From contig NC_079882.1 of NCBI RefSeq assembly GCF_029227915.1, positions 19,294,501 to 19,358,500 of the forward strand: 64,000 nucleotides of DNA, read 5' to 3'. This DNA is from Hydractinia symbiolongicarpus. Taxonomy: Eukaryota; Cnidaria; Hydrozoa; Anthoathecata; Hydractiniidae. Positions 12,401 through 22,459 of this stretch are shown one piece after another. Position numbers and translations under genes: made by a program. The notes beneath the pieces are model-generated. The model saw only the letters and a list, made by a program, of their open reading frames with translations. It searched no databases and was not told the origin of the DNA. Position 1 is the stretch's first letter; each line of letters opens with the position of its first letter.

Positions 12401-12629
12401 CTAAATAAAAAATAAAAAAAACATTTTGCACTTCTTTGTTTAACTTTATATATTATATAGTGTATATAATATAGACAAATTTTTAAATTTTATAAATTTT
12501 TTAACAAAACCTTACAACGTTCATTCGTTCTTCAGGAAAGTATCCTCTTTGTTTTACATTTTCACTTGTTGTTGTCAGCATTTGGATACAAAGCAATCCA
12601 AGTACAAAAAAGTGGTATGTGCTCAGCAT
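9497..12629 (-). CDS. acid lipase, LIPA/gastric lipase family (eight exons)
   Basis: Exons in coding order: 12629-12516, 12400-12186, 11314-11222, 10916-10819, 10746-10601, 10524-10294, 9880-9812 and 9733-9497. They join in phase to 400 residues, the usual length of lysosomal acid and gastric lipases. Residues 1-20 are a signal peptide. An AB-hydrolase lid segment starts at about 39 ([20 protein letters not shown]); HGLL (84-87) is the oxyanion region; the nucleophile elbow is GHSQG with Ser172; the acid is Asp345 in HDWLAD; the catalytic His375 lies in NHLDF. The complete triad argues for an active enzyme that cleaves cholesteryl esters and triglycerides in lysosomes or in the gut lumen; which of the two cannot be told from sequence. 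The Ser elbow is split by the intron 10747-10818. All introns are GT-AG except 10917-11221, which is GC-AG. It converges with the Dickkopf-like gene. Confidence 0.95.
10917..11221 (-). other. GC-AG intron of the lipase gene
   Basis: The exon ends in GAATTTAG followed by GCAAGAC; the acceptor is TTTTAG before TTTTGATG. Only this GC donor keeps the conserved family wording [13 protein letters not shown] in frame. No usable GT exists at that point, so the non-canonical site is needed for a working protein. Confidence 0.8.
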
Positions 12630-13390
12630 TTCATACACTACAAAAAGTAAAAGAATGCATACTAATTACATAACTGAAGTTCTTACTTTCAGCCAAAGGG
12701 CTCTGGAAGTCAACTTCCTAGCCGGAATTTTAGCAAAATAAAAGGTGCAAAAAATTTTGACCTCATATTTTGAAGAATGTAAAAATTTACTACAAATTTC
12801 CAAATTTCAGTAGATTTCAGTGGAAATCTGTTCTCTATTTTTGTATTTAAACTCGCACATAAAAGAACTTATCATTGCAGAGTGCAGTTCTATTGCTGTA
12901 GATAGGACAAAAAATACAAAAAATATATAGAGAGTAATAGCTGAAAATATATATATACAAAGCATAAAATGAAGGTAGAACACATATATAATAATAAGCA
13001 TCAACAAAGCCAAGGTAAAAACACATCTCTATATAATATTAATAAGTGTGAAAAAAATATATACATAGCATAGCTCACAACGTAAAATATGTGAAAGCAT
13101 AGAGGTATATATTAGCATAGGAGGGAGGAGGACGAACTACTAGAACTGAAAAGGAAAACCATGAGGCAACTACAACTTAAATACTAGCAGGCTGCTGACC
13201 AATATATATGCTGCTGACCAGAAAAAGGCACATAGATAAATGGTAAACTTATTATGGGCAATATCAAACCAGAGTGGAAAGAAGATCTATGTGTGCATTT
13301 AAGCACTCATATATATATCTACAAGTCACATGAATCTTGCAGCAAAACCCTTTACCTGGCAAAGCATTAAATCTGCTCTAACCCATTCAA
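12630..13390. other. upstream of the lipase gene
   Basis: AT-rich, with several ATATATA runs (12946-12957, 12983-12990, 13308-13317). No exon was recognised. The lipase promoter should lie near 12640-12800. Confidence 0.4.
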
Positions 13391-13397
13391 AAATAGG

Positions 13398-13775
13398 GTC
13401 CTGTTTGCAAACAGGACACCCTAATTTTAAAGGCCTGTTCCATTTCAGAACACTTTATCACAGTGTAAAACGACGATATAAGTTCTTTCCGGTTTTAAAG
13501 CAGGACGTCTTGAATACAAAACTTGTGATGACACGAAAAATTATATATAAATATATGTCTGTAAAAGTTGGTGGCACAAAGTTTTTTTATTGTATCAATA
13601 TTTCTTCTTTTCAAACTGCCTTGAAGTAAGCAGGTATGTGACAAAATCCTGTTTGCAAACAGGACGTGCAGCTTGACGGGCATGGCATATTGCTGTCCTG
13701 TTTATGAATAGGTGGTGGACATCCTTTGGACATCTTTTGCTTTACTGACCAGTTTACAAATGTTCTGTCCTGTTT
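13398..13775. repeat. cluster of TCCTGTTTGCAAACAGGA palindromes
   Basis: A perfect 20-bp palindrome GTCCTGTTTGCAAACAGGAC lies at 13398-13417. A second palindrome, perfect over 18 bp, lies at 13647-13664. Partial copies occur at about 13696 (TGTCCTGTTTATGAATAGG) and 13760 (TGTCCTGTTTGCAAATA). Each motif can fold on itself or pair with another. The cluster may be the end or internal repeat of a small DNA element, or a cluster of sites for a dimeric protein. Confidence 0.7.
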
Positions 13776-13779
13776 GCAA

Positions 13780-15590
13780 ATACGCCAACCAAAGTATTTA
13801 AAATCGAGATGACAAACCAGACAGAACAGATCCACACACATGACATTGAAAAAAAATTATTATTACTTATTGATGGTAAAAACAAAAAAGTGAAGAGTTG
13901 TTTTCACAATCAATTTTTTCTTTTATAAATACCACATTAAGTTTGTCTCACCTACCATGTGCTCATCATAGACATCCCCCTTTGGCCATTCCATGATGCA
14001 TTACAAGTTGGTATATAAATTAACCATGTGACCTATTTCTTGCTTTTTAGCCCCATCTGTATTCACTTTACTAGTCGCATTCAGATATTATTTTTCCTGC
14101 AGTTACACAGATTCTTGCTCCTAGTTTTGTTCCTCATAAATTTTACGAGGGCTAAAATTCACACAATTCTTACACAGCACTGATATTCTGATCAAAAAGA
14201 TCAATACACATTGCAGTTAATGACCAGCTAGCTAATAGCTAATACTACTAACAAAAGCATCTCAAATTGTCTGAAAAAATATAGCTAGCTAGCTAGTTAA
14301 CTGTAGCTAGTGAATGTATAATTCAAAAGGAGAATATAAAAAGTGGTAAAGAATCCTAAAAAGCTAGCTAGCTCTAACCAGCCAGCCAGATAGCCAGTTA
14401 GCCAGCAAGATGTAAGTTGAAGGTTGTAGGTTATTTTGCTCCGTTTGGTTTCAGGGTCGGGCAGGCTACCGAGGTGTGACATGCCAAGAGGGTGTTGATA
14501 CAAGCAATAATATATATATTATTTAGTCGATTTATATGAAGAAATACATTTTTTACTGCATATATATATATTTTTTTATTATGAGAGTTTTGTGAACAAT
14601 TTCTTAATACTAATTTTACAAAATTAACTAAACAGAAAAAAATACAAAATTTTCTTCCCCCCCGGTATGATCTTTACAGTCGTCGTAATTCTAGGAAGCC
14701 GAATCAGGGATCAATAAAAAAGTCCTACCCCCATCATAAGCCCCTTAACTTTCTGTTCAACCTGTTTTGACAAGCTGGTAAGATATTTATATTTATTTCA
14801 CTTTGGCATATGTTTAGTCTTTCTCACATGTTTGTCAGCTTTATGTTCAATTATAATTTTTGTTTAGTTTAAACTTCCCCTCATGTACTTTGCATTTGTT
14901 AAACGTTATAAATACATCTGAATCTGGTTTAAAAAAGCTTCCATACAGAAGTTTACGTCTTTAGCCTGTATAACGTCCTTAGCGTATTTTGGACCAAAAT
15001 GAATTGCGAGTTGTAGTCAGTGATGCTCAACTTCGATCCAACGAACTAGCTTACGAATCTGGTAGCTGACAACCTAGTCCCCAGAGCATCTTGTATCTTT
15101 TCTATGACGATGCGCCATTATGAAGTATGAATATCCGCAGAGTTATTAAATTGAGTTTGTAGCTAATGATGTAAGAGTAGAACCCACACTTCGAAATCCT
15201 CACACAGATACGTTTACACGGCCTTCGTTATTATTACATTTATCTGATTTAGCTGATAAGGAGCCAAATGACGCCTTGATGTAATGATACTTTTATGTCT
15301 CAAGCAATATTATGCCAACAATGAGTCAACAAATCCATTATTTTTAAAAAAGCCCCTATCTTTCAATTTATTTCTCTATATTGCGTCAGGTGTTCTGGCT
15401 AGGTGTGTGCGTGTTCTGAAGCAGCTAACTATGGCAGAAATGCCTGTAAAACACAGACCAGATTCGCTTCAAGATTTTAAATGTTACCAAGGCCCCGCAG
15501 TTTTCTTTACTTTTTACAAAACGTGTTACTTTTTTACTGTTTTATCGTTCACTTCTAATGCCGCCCTTTTTAAAAATCAAAATCATGCTA
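13780..15590. other. intergenic with simple repeats
   Basis: Contains runs built on the palindromic tetramer AGCT (14226-14310 and 14360-14375), then CCAGCCAGATAGCCAGTTAG repeats (14378-14405) and TA runs near 14510 and 14560. No supported gene. Open frames on the plus strand at 15284-15805 are the antisense of the degraded frame at 15596-15952. Confidence 0.45.
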
Positions 15591-15595
15591 CACTG

Positions 15596-15952
15596 CTACA
15601 AAAACTTTGCGGAACGTTGTCCTGGTACAAAAACTTCCTTTGCCTTCTTTGGAAGAAGTTCCGTATCTCTTTACATCTTTTTATGGTTTTTCCACTTGCT
15701 TCGGAGTTTTCCTTTCTTTGGCCGTACAGACTCTATAGGCAGTTGGACATGTTGTTTTTCAAGAAAAGATCCTATTGTAATCTCTTCTTTTGGCTGACAA
15801 TATAGTTCATCAACCATATTCTGGTAGCGCTGCAAAACCATATGACATTTGATACTTGCGGGTATGGAAACAGTGATGATACAAGGAATCTCGAGACTCC
15901 TTGAAAAAGTGGTGATCTCCTGTAGTGCGCTGAAGTCAGCTTCTTTAAAGTT
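15596..15952 (-). pseudogene. degraded coding fragment, family unknown
   Basis: On the minus strand one frame runs for about 118 codons with a single TAA at 15671-15673 and ends at a TAG (15596-15598). Its composition is protein-like: DFSALQEITTFSRSLEIPC, later MVLQRYQNMVDELYCQPKEE, then a Lys/Arg-rich stretch. Upstream of 15952 the sense continues only in another frame, which suggests a frameshift. I do not recognise the family. A mobile-element gene remnant is the likeliest source given the repeats around it; a chance open frame is possible. Confidence 0.4.
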
Positions 15953-16244
15953 TTATCGCTATAAAAATTTAGTTTCAAGGTGAACAGATAACTTGTAACT
16001 TGGTTTGAAATAAAACATTCCAAAATCAAGAACTGAAAAACATCAGCAACCAAGATCCATCGTCTTCGCTGTGTGCACGTGAAGAATGAGGACTAGATCA
16101 AATTGTTTTTTCTGGGCTGAAAATCTGTAACATCGAGAGAACTAATTAATTATTTCTAGTAACTAATATATTGGTTATAAAAAGCAGCCTGTACCAGGGT
16201 CTTGTTAAGCCTCATTTGACATATATTTGATACCATATTTTGAT

Positions 16245-16380
16245 TTTTAAGCGAAAATAAATCCTCCCGAAATTTTGAAAAGCCTCGATTCTCGAAAATT
16301 TCGAAAACCATTGATTCGCGAAAATAAATCCTCGCGAAATGCAATTTTTTTAGTTCGCAAAAATAAATCCTCGCGAAAAT
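16245..16380. repeat. CGCGAAAATAAATCCTCGCG repeat patch
   Basis: Three to four close copies of GCGAAAATAAATCCTCGCGA in tandem with spacers. The motif is nearly self-complementary through its TCGCGA ends. Related TTCGCG/CGCGAAA-rich patches occur at 19080-19245, 22487-22520, 54035-54065, 55680-55715 and 62225-62480. The dispersed, diverged copies look like an old non-autonomous element family. Confidence 0.6.
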
Positions 16381-16499
16381 TTGTATATACTTTGTTAAAG
16401 AAAGCAGTTCTAGTAGAAAATCTAGTAGAATTTAGTAACTTAGAATCGCGATGTTTCCCGATTTCAAAGATTTCGGGAAACAAAATTTCTTTAAATTAG

Positions 16500-17490
16500 T
16501 GCGTAAATCACACGCATGCGCTGTTTAGAGCGCGTTTAATATATATTCAACAGTTAAATACTGTTCTTTCTCTCTCGCAACAAGCTGTTTTTTGTTAACT
16601 TCAGTACTTAACAATTGTTTTCTTTCTTTTATATATTATATCGAACTCGACGAAACAAGACACCACCTAATCAATATAAAAGCAAGAGACATCTTCCAAA
16701 ACAAATCTTGGAGATAAAGAATGACGCAACAAACAACGATAGTTCAATATTTAATTATTCTGTCTAAACATTGTTAAATAGAAAATTATGTTAGTAATTG
16801 CTTACGTCGTCATTGAATATTCAAAGGTTTTCTCAACCGAAAAAAGCGATAAGAACCTCTAGTTTGGCTATTACAGAGTACGGTGGTTTTTATCCTGGAG
16901 TAGGAGGCGATTACAATAAAAGTAATCGTCTTCGTGAAATGATATCACGTTGAAGTTCTCCTTGTAAACTTTACTTGTATTACTCGTACTTGCACATTAT
17001 TCACGACGGAGTCAACGATTTTAGCCAACGCGAAACGGATTTCAGCCAGCGCGAAATACCAATGTTCACCAAAAAATAAGTTTTTTGTGTTTGTCAGGAA
17101 GATGTGAAAAGAAAGAAAGAAATAGGTAATATTGTTTAGGGTTGCTAAATGTGCCAAAAATTTGTGGAATTAGAATGAAGTCTTAAATAGTCTGCTATTA
17201 AAAAAGACTTGTTCAATACATAAAATTAAGCTATGGTCAAAGGAAGAAAAAGAATATATGTTCATAATTAGAAACTGCTAATTTTTACCAGTATATTTGA
17301 AAATACAGTAGTTGTAGTATATACTCATATATACTTGTAAGAAGAACTCCGCAGGCTTGTTATGAAGAGTGCATAGTTCTTCTTTGGTAAAAAAATACTG
17401 TCGTATTTTTTAACAGAGATCATCAACGATCAACAGTGTCAACCTAATATTAAATGTGAGTTGTACTTGGCTGCTCTTAATTTGCATGAA
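16500..17490. other. intergenic
   Basis: No gene seen. The GCCAACGCGAAACGGATTTC and CAGCCAGCGCGAAATACC words at 17025-17060 are a small direct repeat related to the CGCGAAA family. Confidence 0.4.
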
Positions 17491-17492
17491 TT

Positions 17493-17977
17493 ATCGAGAG
17501 TGCTCCAAAATTCGCTAAAGCATGGCCACCTACATCAGAAGAATTCAATATGAATACTGTAAAAGATTCAATACCACCGTTGGTGTATAACTTTGTTGTA
17601 TGGGCAACTGGTAAAAGTGACTCTCAGGTTATCAATGCTCCTGATGTAAATAATCATGGCTGGAACATCGACAAAATTGTTGTATATTGGATGGATACAG
17701 ATTGTGCTGTAGAGATGCTGAAAGAATTGATCAGCTGTGAATGCAAAAGTGGGTGCAAAAAAAGAAGTTGCAAATGTTTAAAGAATGAACTCTCGTGTAC
17801 AAAGATGTGTAATACATTAAATGCGAGAACGGAAAAAATGATATCGCAGAATCGAGCGAAGAAGATTGCGATGACGAGGTTAATGTTAATTTTAGTAACG
17901 TCGACGCTGAAGATTTAAGTTCATCGAAAAGTTCTCGATACGACCCGATAATTAAATATTTGCCTAGTTTTTTCTAG
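17493..17977 (+). pseudogene. frameshifted gene remnant with a tesmin/TSO1-like CXC cysteine motif
   Basis: The first frame, about 17493-17821, includes FAKAWPPTSEEFNMNTVKD, then SIPPLVYNFVVWATG, and ends in a Cys-rich block CECKSGCKKRSCKC...CTKMC at about 17738-17810. This block has the spacing of a CXC (tesmin/TSO1/CRC) motif, a zinc-coordinating DNA-binding fold. After TLN the sense continues in the next frame from 17822 (CENGKNDIAESSEEDCDDE), to a TAG at 17975-17977. The missing base near 17821 also costs the next expected cysteine, which is restored in the second frame. I recall large cnidarian proteins of probable mobile-element origin that end in such a CXC block and an acidic tail. 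This copy would lack their middle, so it is a broken remnant. Family link is moderate. Confidence 0.6.
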
Positions 17978-19075
17978 TTTTTAAGGCTGTAAAAAATTGC
18001 TATCAAATTCCGATCTTTCACCCTAGTTGGGGAAGGAAGGAATCCTTGGTCAGTGGAGTTAGAACATTGATGAAACACATGTAAGTGTCGAATATTGACG
18101 CGTTGTGTCCTGTCCATTAATGTTAGTTTGAAAATTATAAAGTGGAGATGGTGTCTATTAAATTCAGAAATAAAAACATAAGAGTAAATAACTTTTACAG
18201 TGGTGCTATTGCACATAATATTGAAAATGTGAACGTCGACAACCTAGTGCCCTACCAGCAAACCAAGGTAAGGATGAGAGATTAGTCATTGGGTACCGGG
18301 GTAAAGACAAGTGCTCCCCACTAATGATAAGATCCCAAAAAATCTCCATTCCCATGGTGTCTCCCAATATTCTGAGGGCTCTGCGTTAACCATTCGTTCC
18401 GTCTAAGCGACTACTTTGGATGGTTGGTTAAGTACAATCAGATCCTCTCTAAAGTATAAGAGTTGGTAAGGCATTGTTTTGGCAACATTATCGTTAAAAA
18501 GATCGCTAAACTAAGCCTAAAAGTCCTGTGAAGGAATCCGAAAGTAGTACCTTGTAAATGTATGGTAACGATCAAGTCTGGAAGTGTCTACAAACAAAGG
18601 TTCAATCTCTACGTGTAATGTTGTGTGTGTTGTGTGATAGAGTATAAGTACAAGGAGGTTCTATCACATAACGTGTATTAAATCATCATGTAGTATATCT
18701 ATATATTATTTCGAATGAGTTATCCAAATTTCAATTAAGTAGTCATTATAAACTAAAACCAACAATTCCTGTAAGCCCTTACGTCAATGTGAATACGGCT
18801 TTAAAGATGACAGAACTACAACCTGCACCAATGTGATTTTCTGCATAAAAGTTGCTTTCCATCGATTTATAGCTTGTTTATTCACCAAAATGCCTTTCTA
18901 AAAAATTGTCCCCATCTCATGGACTAATACTATTTAAGTTTGTTTTTGTAATTCTCTTGCTGCGTATAACAGTTGATAAGTCCAATTTTATTATGTGGTG
19001 GTGAGATTTTGGTATATGGTGGTGTTATAATTTCGTAGTGGTGGTATAACTTACGTGGTGTTGATATTATACTTT
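17978..19075. other. intergenic
   Basis: No gene supported. The 19000-19065 stretch repeats TGGTGGTGTTATAATTT-like words three times (a short imperfect tandem repeat built on GTGGTG). Confidence 0.4.
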
Positions 19076-19079
19076 GTTA

Positions 19080-19245
19080 CGACGTGGCATTTGTGATTTT
19101 CACGAAATGTGCCTCACTAAATCAATTACTTTAATTAATGAAATTTTTGCACAAAGCCGAAGCGCGAAGTGTTCTTTTAGTTGCTCGAAATTACAAATTT
19201 TTTGCGTATTTAGCTGCGCGAAAATATTTTGGCGCGCAAGTGAAA
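19080..19245. repeat. CGCGAAA-family patch
   Basis: A run of CACGAAAT, AGCGCGAAGTG, GCTCGAAATT, GCGCGAAAATATTTTGGCGC words. The final GCGCGAAAATATTTTGGCGCGC is close to an inverted repeat. It is akin to the patches at 16.3 and 62.3 kb. Confidence 0.45.
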
Positions 19246-19329
19246 AAAATAACGAGATAATACTTTTTCCTTCACAAAATATTCATAAAATTAATTATCA
19301 ATAACTCATGAAGTGCTGTTTCCTTTCTT

Positions 19330-19353
19330 ATTTTTTTTTTTTTTTTTTTTTTT
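19330..19353. repeat. poly(T) tract
   Basis: A run of about 24 T residues. Read on the minus strand it is a poly(A) tail-like tract, as left by retroposition, but no recognisable retro-element body adjoins it. Confidence 0.8.
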
Positions 19354-19609
19354 GCGTAACTTCTGTATCTTGTTTTACAAATGTTTTCAGCAGGAAAGAA
19401 CTCATTATCATTATAATTTTTCTTCATTGCTTTCGTCAAGTTTAGGATCTTCTAAAAACGTTTTTACTTTTAGAAACATCTCACTACTACGGGTTATTTT
19501 CTTACTATCAATGTTATTTGGATTTCAAGTCTCTCGTACAGAAGCTTCTAAAATCCAACCATAATTAATAAAATAGCGACAGAAGCGTTATATTTTCCTG
19601 GTATGTAGT

Positions 19610-19882
19610 GTATCACTTTGTAATCCCGTTGCGCTTTCTAATCCCATCGCATTTTGTATACCAATCTTGTCACAGTTTGTAATCCCATTGCACTTTCCAA
19701 CCCATTTTGTCGCAGTTTGTAATCATAAACCTATCGCAGTTTGTAATCCTTTCATGGCGCACTTTGCAATCCTATCGCACTTTTTAATTCCAAACCTATC
19801 GAACTTTGTAATCCCTTTACCTGTCGCATTTTGTAATTCCAAACCTATCGCACTTTGTAATCCCTTTGTCGCACTTTGTGCG
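19610..19882. repeat. minisatellite, unit about 18-25 bp, core TCGCACTTTGTAATCC
   Basis: About 12 imperfect copies of the core (TCGCACTTTGTAATCC, TCGCAGTTTGTAATCC, TTGCACTTTCCAACCC) separated by short spacers such as CAAACCTA. The core is steady while the spacer length changes, so the array is irregular rather than strictly periodic. Confidence 0.85.
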
Positions 19883-19889
19883 TGAACAT

Positions 19890-21925
19890 TAAATGCACAA
19901 AAAAAAATGTACGTGAATTAAACTCGCGCAAAAATTCTGACAAATTGTGGAAAAGACAATGCAACACGAAAAGGCACAGCAAAGGTTACCTACTGACTTT
20001 CACCTAATTATGATTCCAGAAAACCCTTGTTTCAATATGAAGTAGCTAATTCTTATGGTGTTGGTAATGAAGAAACAGTTTTTAAATAGAAAAGATGGTG
20101 TTGTTGTTTGATGCTTTAAAAGCTCAAATAGTCAGTGAAAAAACGCAGAAAAAATGAGTACTGAACTAACAAACAATGAGACATTTGTCAACCAATTAAA
20201 AACAAAGCACATGCATGTCAAAGCAATCAATTTTTCTTAATAGTGAGTTTTACGTAATGAATAAGTCATGGCGGTGTCGTTGTAGCTATTGATGAGGTAA
20301 TCGATCTTACACATAATCCCATTTGATGGCACACGGAAGTGATAAATAGGTGACAAAGTATCTCTTCTCTTAAGTCTAAATCTTAACAAAACGAATCATC
20401 TCTAAGGTCCTTCCATTATAATTAGTGTTCACCTTTAAAATAGCAGGCAAAGTATTAAACATTTTTTGATTCATTACGTTAATATAAGCTTTTTGATCTT
20501 CAATAAGTAAAATCTAATCTAAAATTAAAACTAGAAATTTTAACAAGGGTATCCTATTTTCTATTAGCTATAAAGTAGCGTTGTAACTAAATCACTAATT
20601 CTTCAAAAAACTTATAATTATTTTAAAAATTTTAATAATATAAATTTATTTGCAACAAAATACTTTGTGTCTGAAGAATTTTCAGCCACATGATTTTGTT
20701 TCCACAAGACGAGACATAAGTACCATCCAACCATAGTAGGTAAGAAAAAGAACAAACGAATTACGTAATACTGTGTCACAGACGTCCGGAAAAATAAGTT
20801 AGCAGCCACGATGCCAAAAAATAACTCGATTAGACTGCTGTTAAAGCAATTACGTTTCACGTTTTAAAATTAAGCACGTTTTTAGAAGAGAGAATGATCA
20901 TAAATTGGTTTTCAGCGGTTTTAGCGGTTATATTTAAACTGTAATCATGTCGGCTTATTGGTCTTACCGCCATGTTTTTTTCATCATAGTCATTTAATCA
21001 CGTGAGTAGTTTCATCAGATTGTGGTCATACGAACAGTTTCTTAATACTATGGTCACGTGGACAGTTTCGTAAGGAAGTCCTGGTGGAAGACTCTTCACC
21101 AGCTCAATACAATTCCGTTATTTGAATAAATTATGTTTTAAATTGGGCATAGCTTCAGAATACCAGCAAAATCGATACAATAAAATCAATACAAAAGCAG
21201 ACGTGAGTCTTAATAATTTTCATAAGATAAAGTCTTTAAAGCTTCTCTTCTACGAGAAAACAAGTTGGCTTCATATGAAAGAAAAGTTGTCTATGAATCT
21301 TTTTATTTTTTTTTTCGAACAATTTTGATTGGTTTTCAAGATTTTCGACTTAAAAGTTTTGATAATTATGCTAATTAATGCATGGTATCATGTATTATAA
21401 AAAATAAGGTGCTCTCTTAAAAGTTTTTTTTCAAGGTATGTGGTGATGTAAATATATTTTTACCTATCCAGTTAGATATTTTGAACATATTTACATAAAT
21501 AAAAATATTCAGTTATTCTGGTTATCATTCAATTGTTTTTGAGCATTTAATCGATGATGTCATAATTCCGCAGGATTAGCTGAATTTTCAAGACTTATCT
21601 CGGAGACCAATTTATTCATTTTAATCCCACTTTTCAAATGAAATTAACAAGTTGATATTATTTTTCCCGCCTAAATGAAATAAACATATTTTTGCCAAAA
21701 ATATATGATGATAAATTTTACATGGCTCTTCTTTATTAATTTCGTTTCATTTTTCGGTCAGTCTATTTTATTTAAATTACTGCATAACAAAATAAATACA
21801 CAATTTAAATAAATACATAAATAGATAAATAGCGCATGCTTAGAATGTTTTCTGCTCCAAATTTTTCGACCAAAATGTGGCGTCCCTTAAAATTCAATGG
21901 CTTGTTATATTAAAAACGTCTCTTG
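19890..21925. other. intergenic
   Basis: AT-rich DNA with no recognised gene. Short frames at 20618-20860 (minus) and 21122-21328 (plus) are not supported by composition, splice sites or similarity. Confidence 0.4.
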
Positions 21926-21929
21926 TTGA

Positions 21930-22459
21930 TCCTTTTTTTATAATAATACGGAGACTGTGTCTGTCCGTAACAGGCAAAGTGTGTTCATTTTCCTTTGATG
22001 TTGCCGAAAAATGCATGTTTAATATGTTAAGTTTTCTGACGTTACGGCGCGACGTCAATAACACTACTTTAAAGTCAATATCATATATTAAATAATGAAG
22101 CCATTACAGTGCACCTAAAACTTTGGGGCCAAATAACTTGGAAACGAGGTGGTGACGTCAATGATTTTTCACAAATTTCCGTCCGTCCGTCCGTCCGTCC
22201 GTCCGTCCGTCCGTCCGTCCGTCCGTCCGTCCGTCCGTCCGTCCGTCCGTCCGTCCGTCCGTCCGTCCGTCCGTCCGTCCGTCCGTCCGTCCGTCCGTCC
22301 GTCCGTCCGTCCGTCCGTCCGTCCGTCCGTCCGTCCGTCCGTCCGTCCGTCCGTCCGTCCGTCCGTCCGTCCGTCCGTCCGTCCGTCCGTCTGTCACGCA
22401 AAATGGTAGCTTAGCTGCGACGGGCGAACCCGTGGATTTTTCAACGGGCTAACGACTAG
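21930..22459 (+). mobile_element. Helitron-like non-autonomous element with internal (CCGT)n
   Basis: The 3' end shows the Helitron layout: a hairpin CCCGTGGATTTTTCAACGGG (22429-22448), eight bases, then CTAG (22456-22459) followed by T. The 5' side (from about 21930, TCCTTTTTTTATAATAATACGG) resembles the TC-starting 5' ends of the copies at 51294 and 51409, and is followed by GTGTCTGTCCGT. There are no terminal inverted repeats, no coding capacity and no clear target duplication, as expected of Helitrons. The exact 5' base is uncertain. Confidence 0.55.
22179..22390. repeat. pure (CCGT)53 tetranucleotide microsatellite
   Basis: 212 bases of uninterrupted CCGT, flanked by AAATTT and by CTGTCACGC. 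Because four is not a multiple of three, all frames read the same cycle (Arg-Pro-Ser-Val, or Arg-Thr-Asp-Gly on the other strand), so four long open frames appear that are artefacts. The lack of any interruption implies recent expansion, or an assembly-limited length. Confidence 0.98.

Noticed and set aside
15284-15805. 173-codon plus-strand open frame
   Set aside because: Starts with a non-ATG codon, is rich in Phe/Leu/Lys, and is antisense to a frame with better protein-like wording.
22081-22414. Four overlapping 79-106 codon open frames on both strands
   Set aside because: They are the (CCGT)53 microsatellite read as a four-residue cycle; a tetranucleotide gives the same open reading in every frame.
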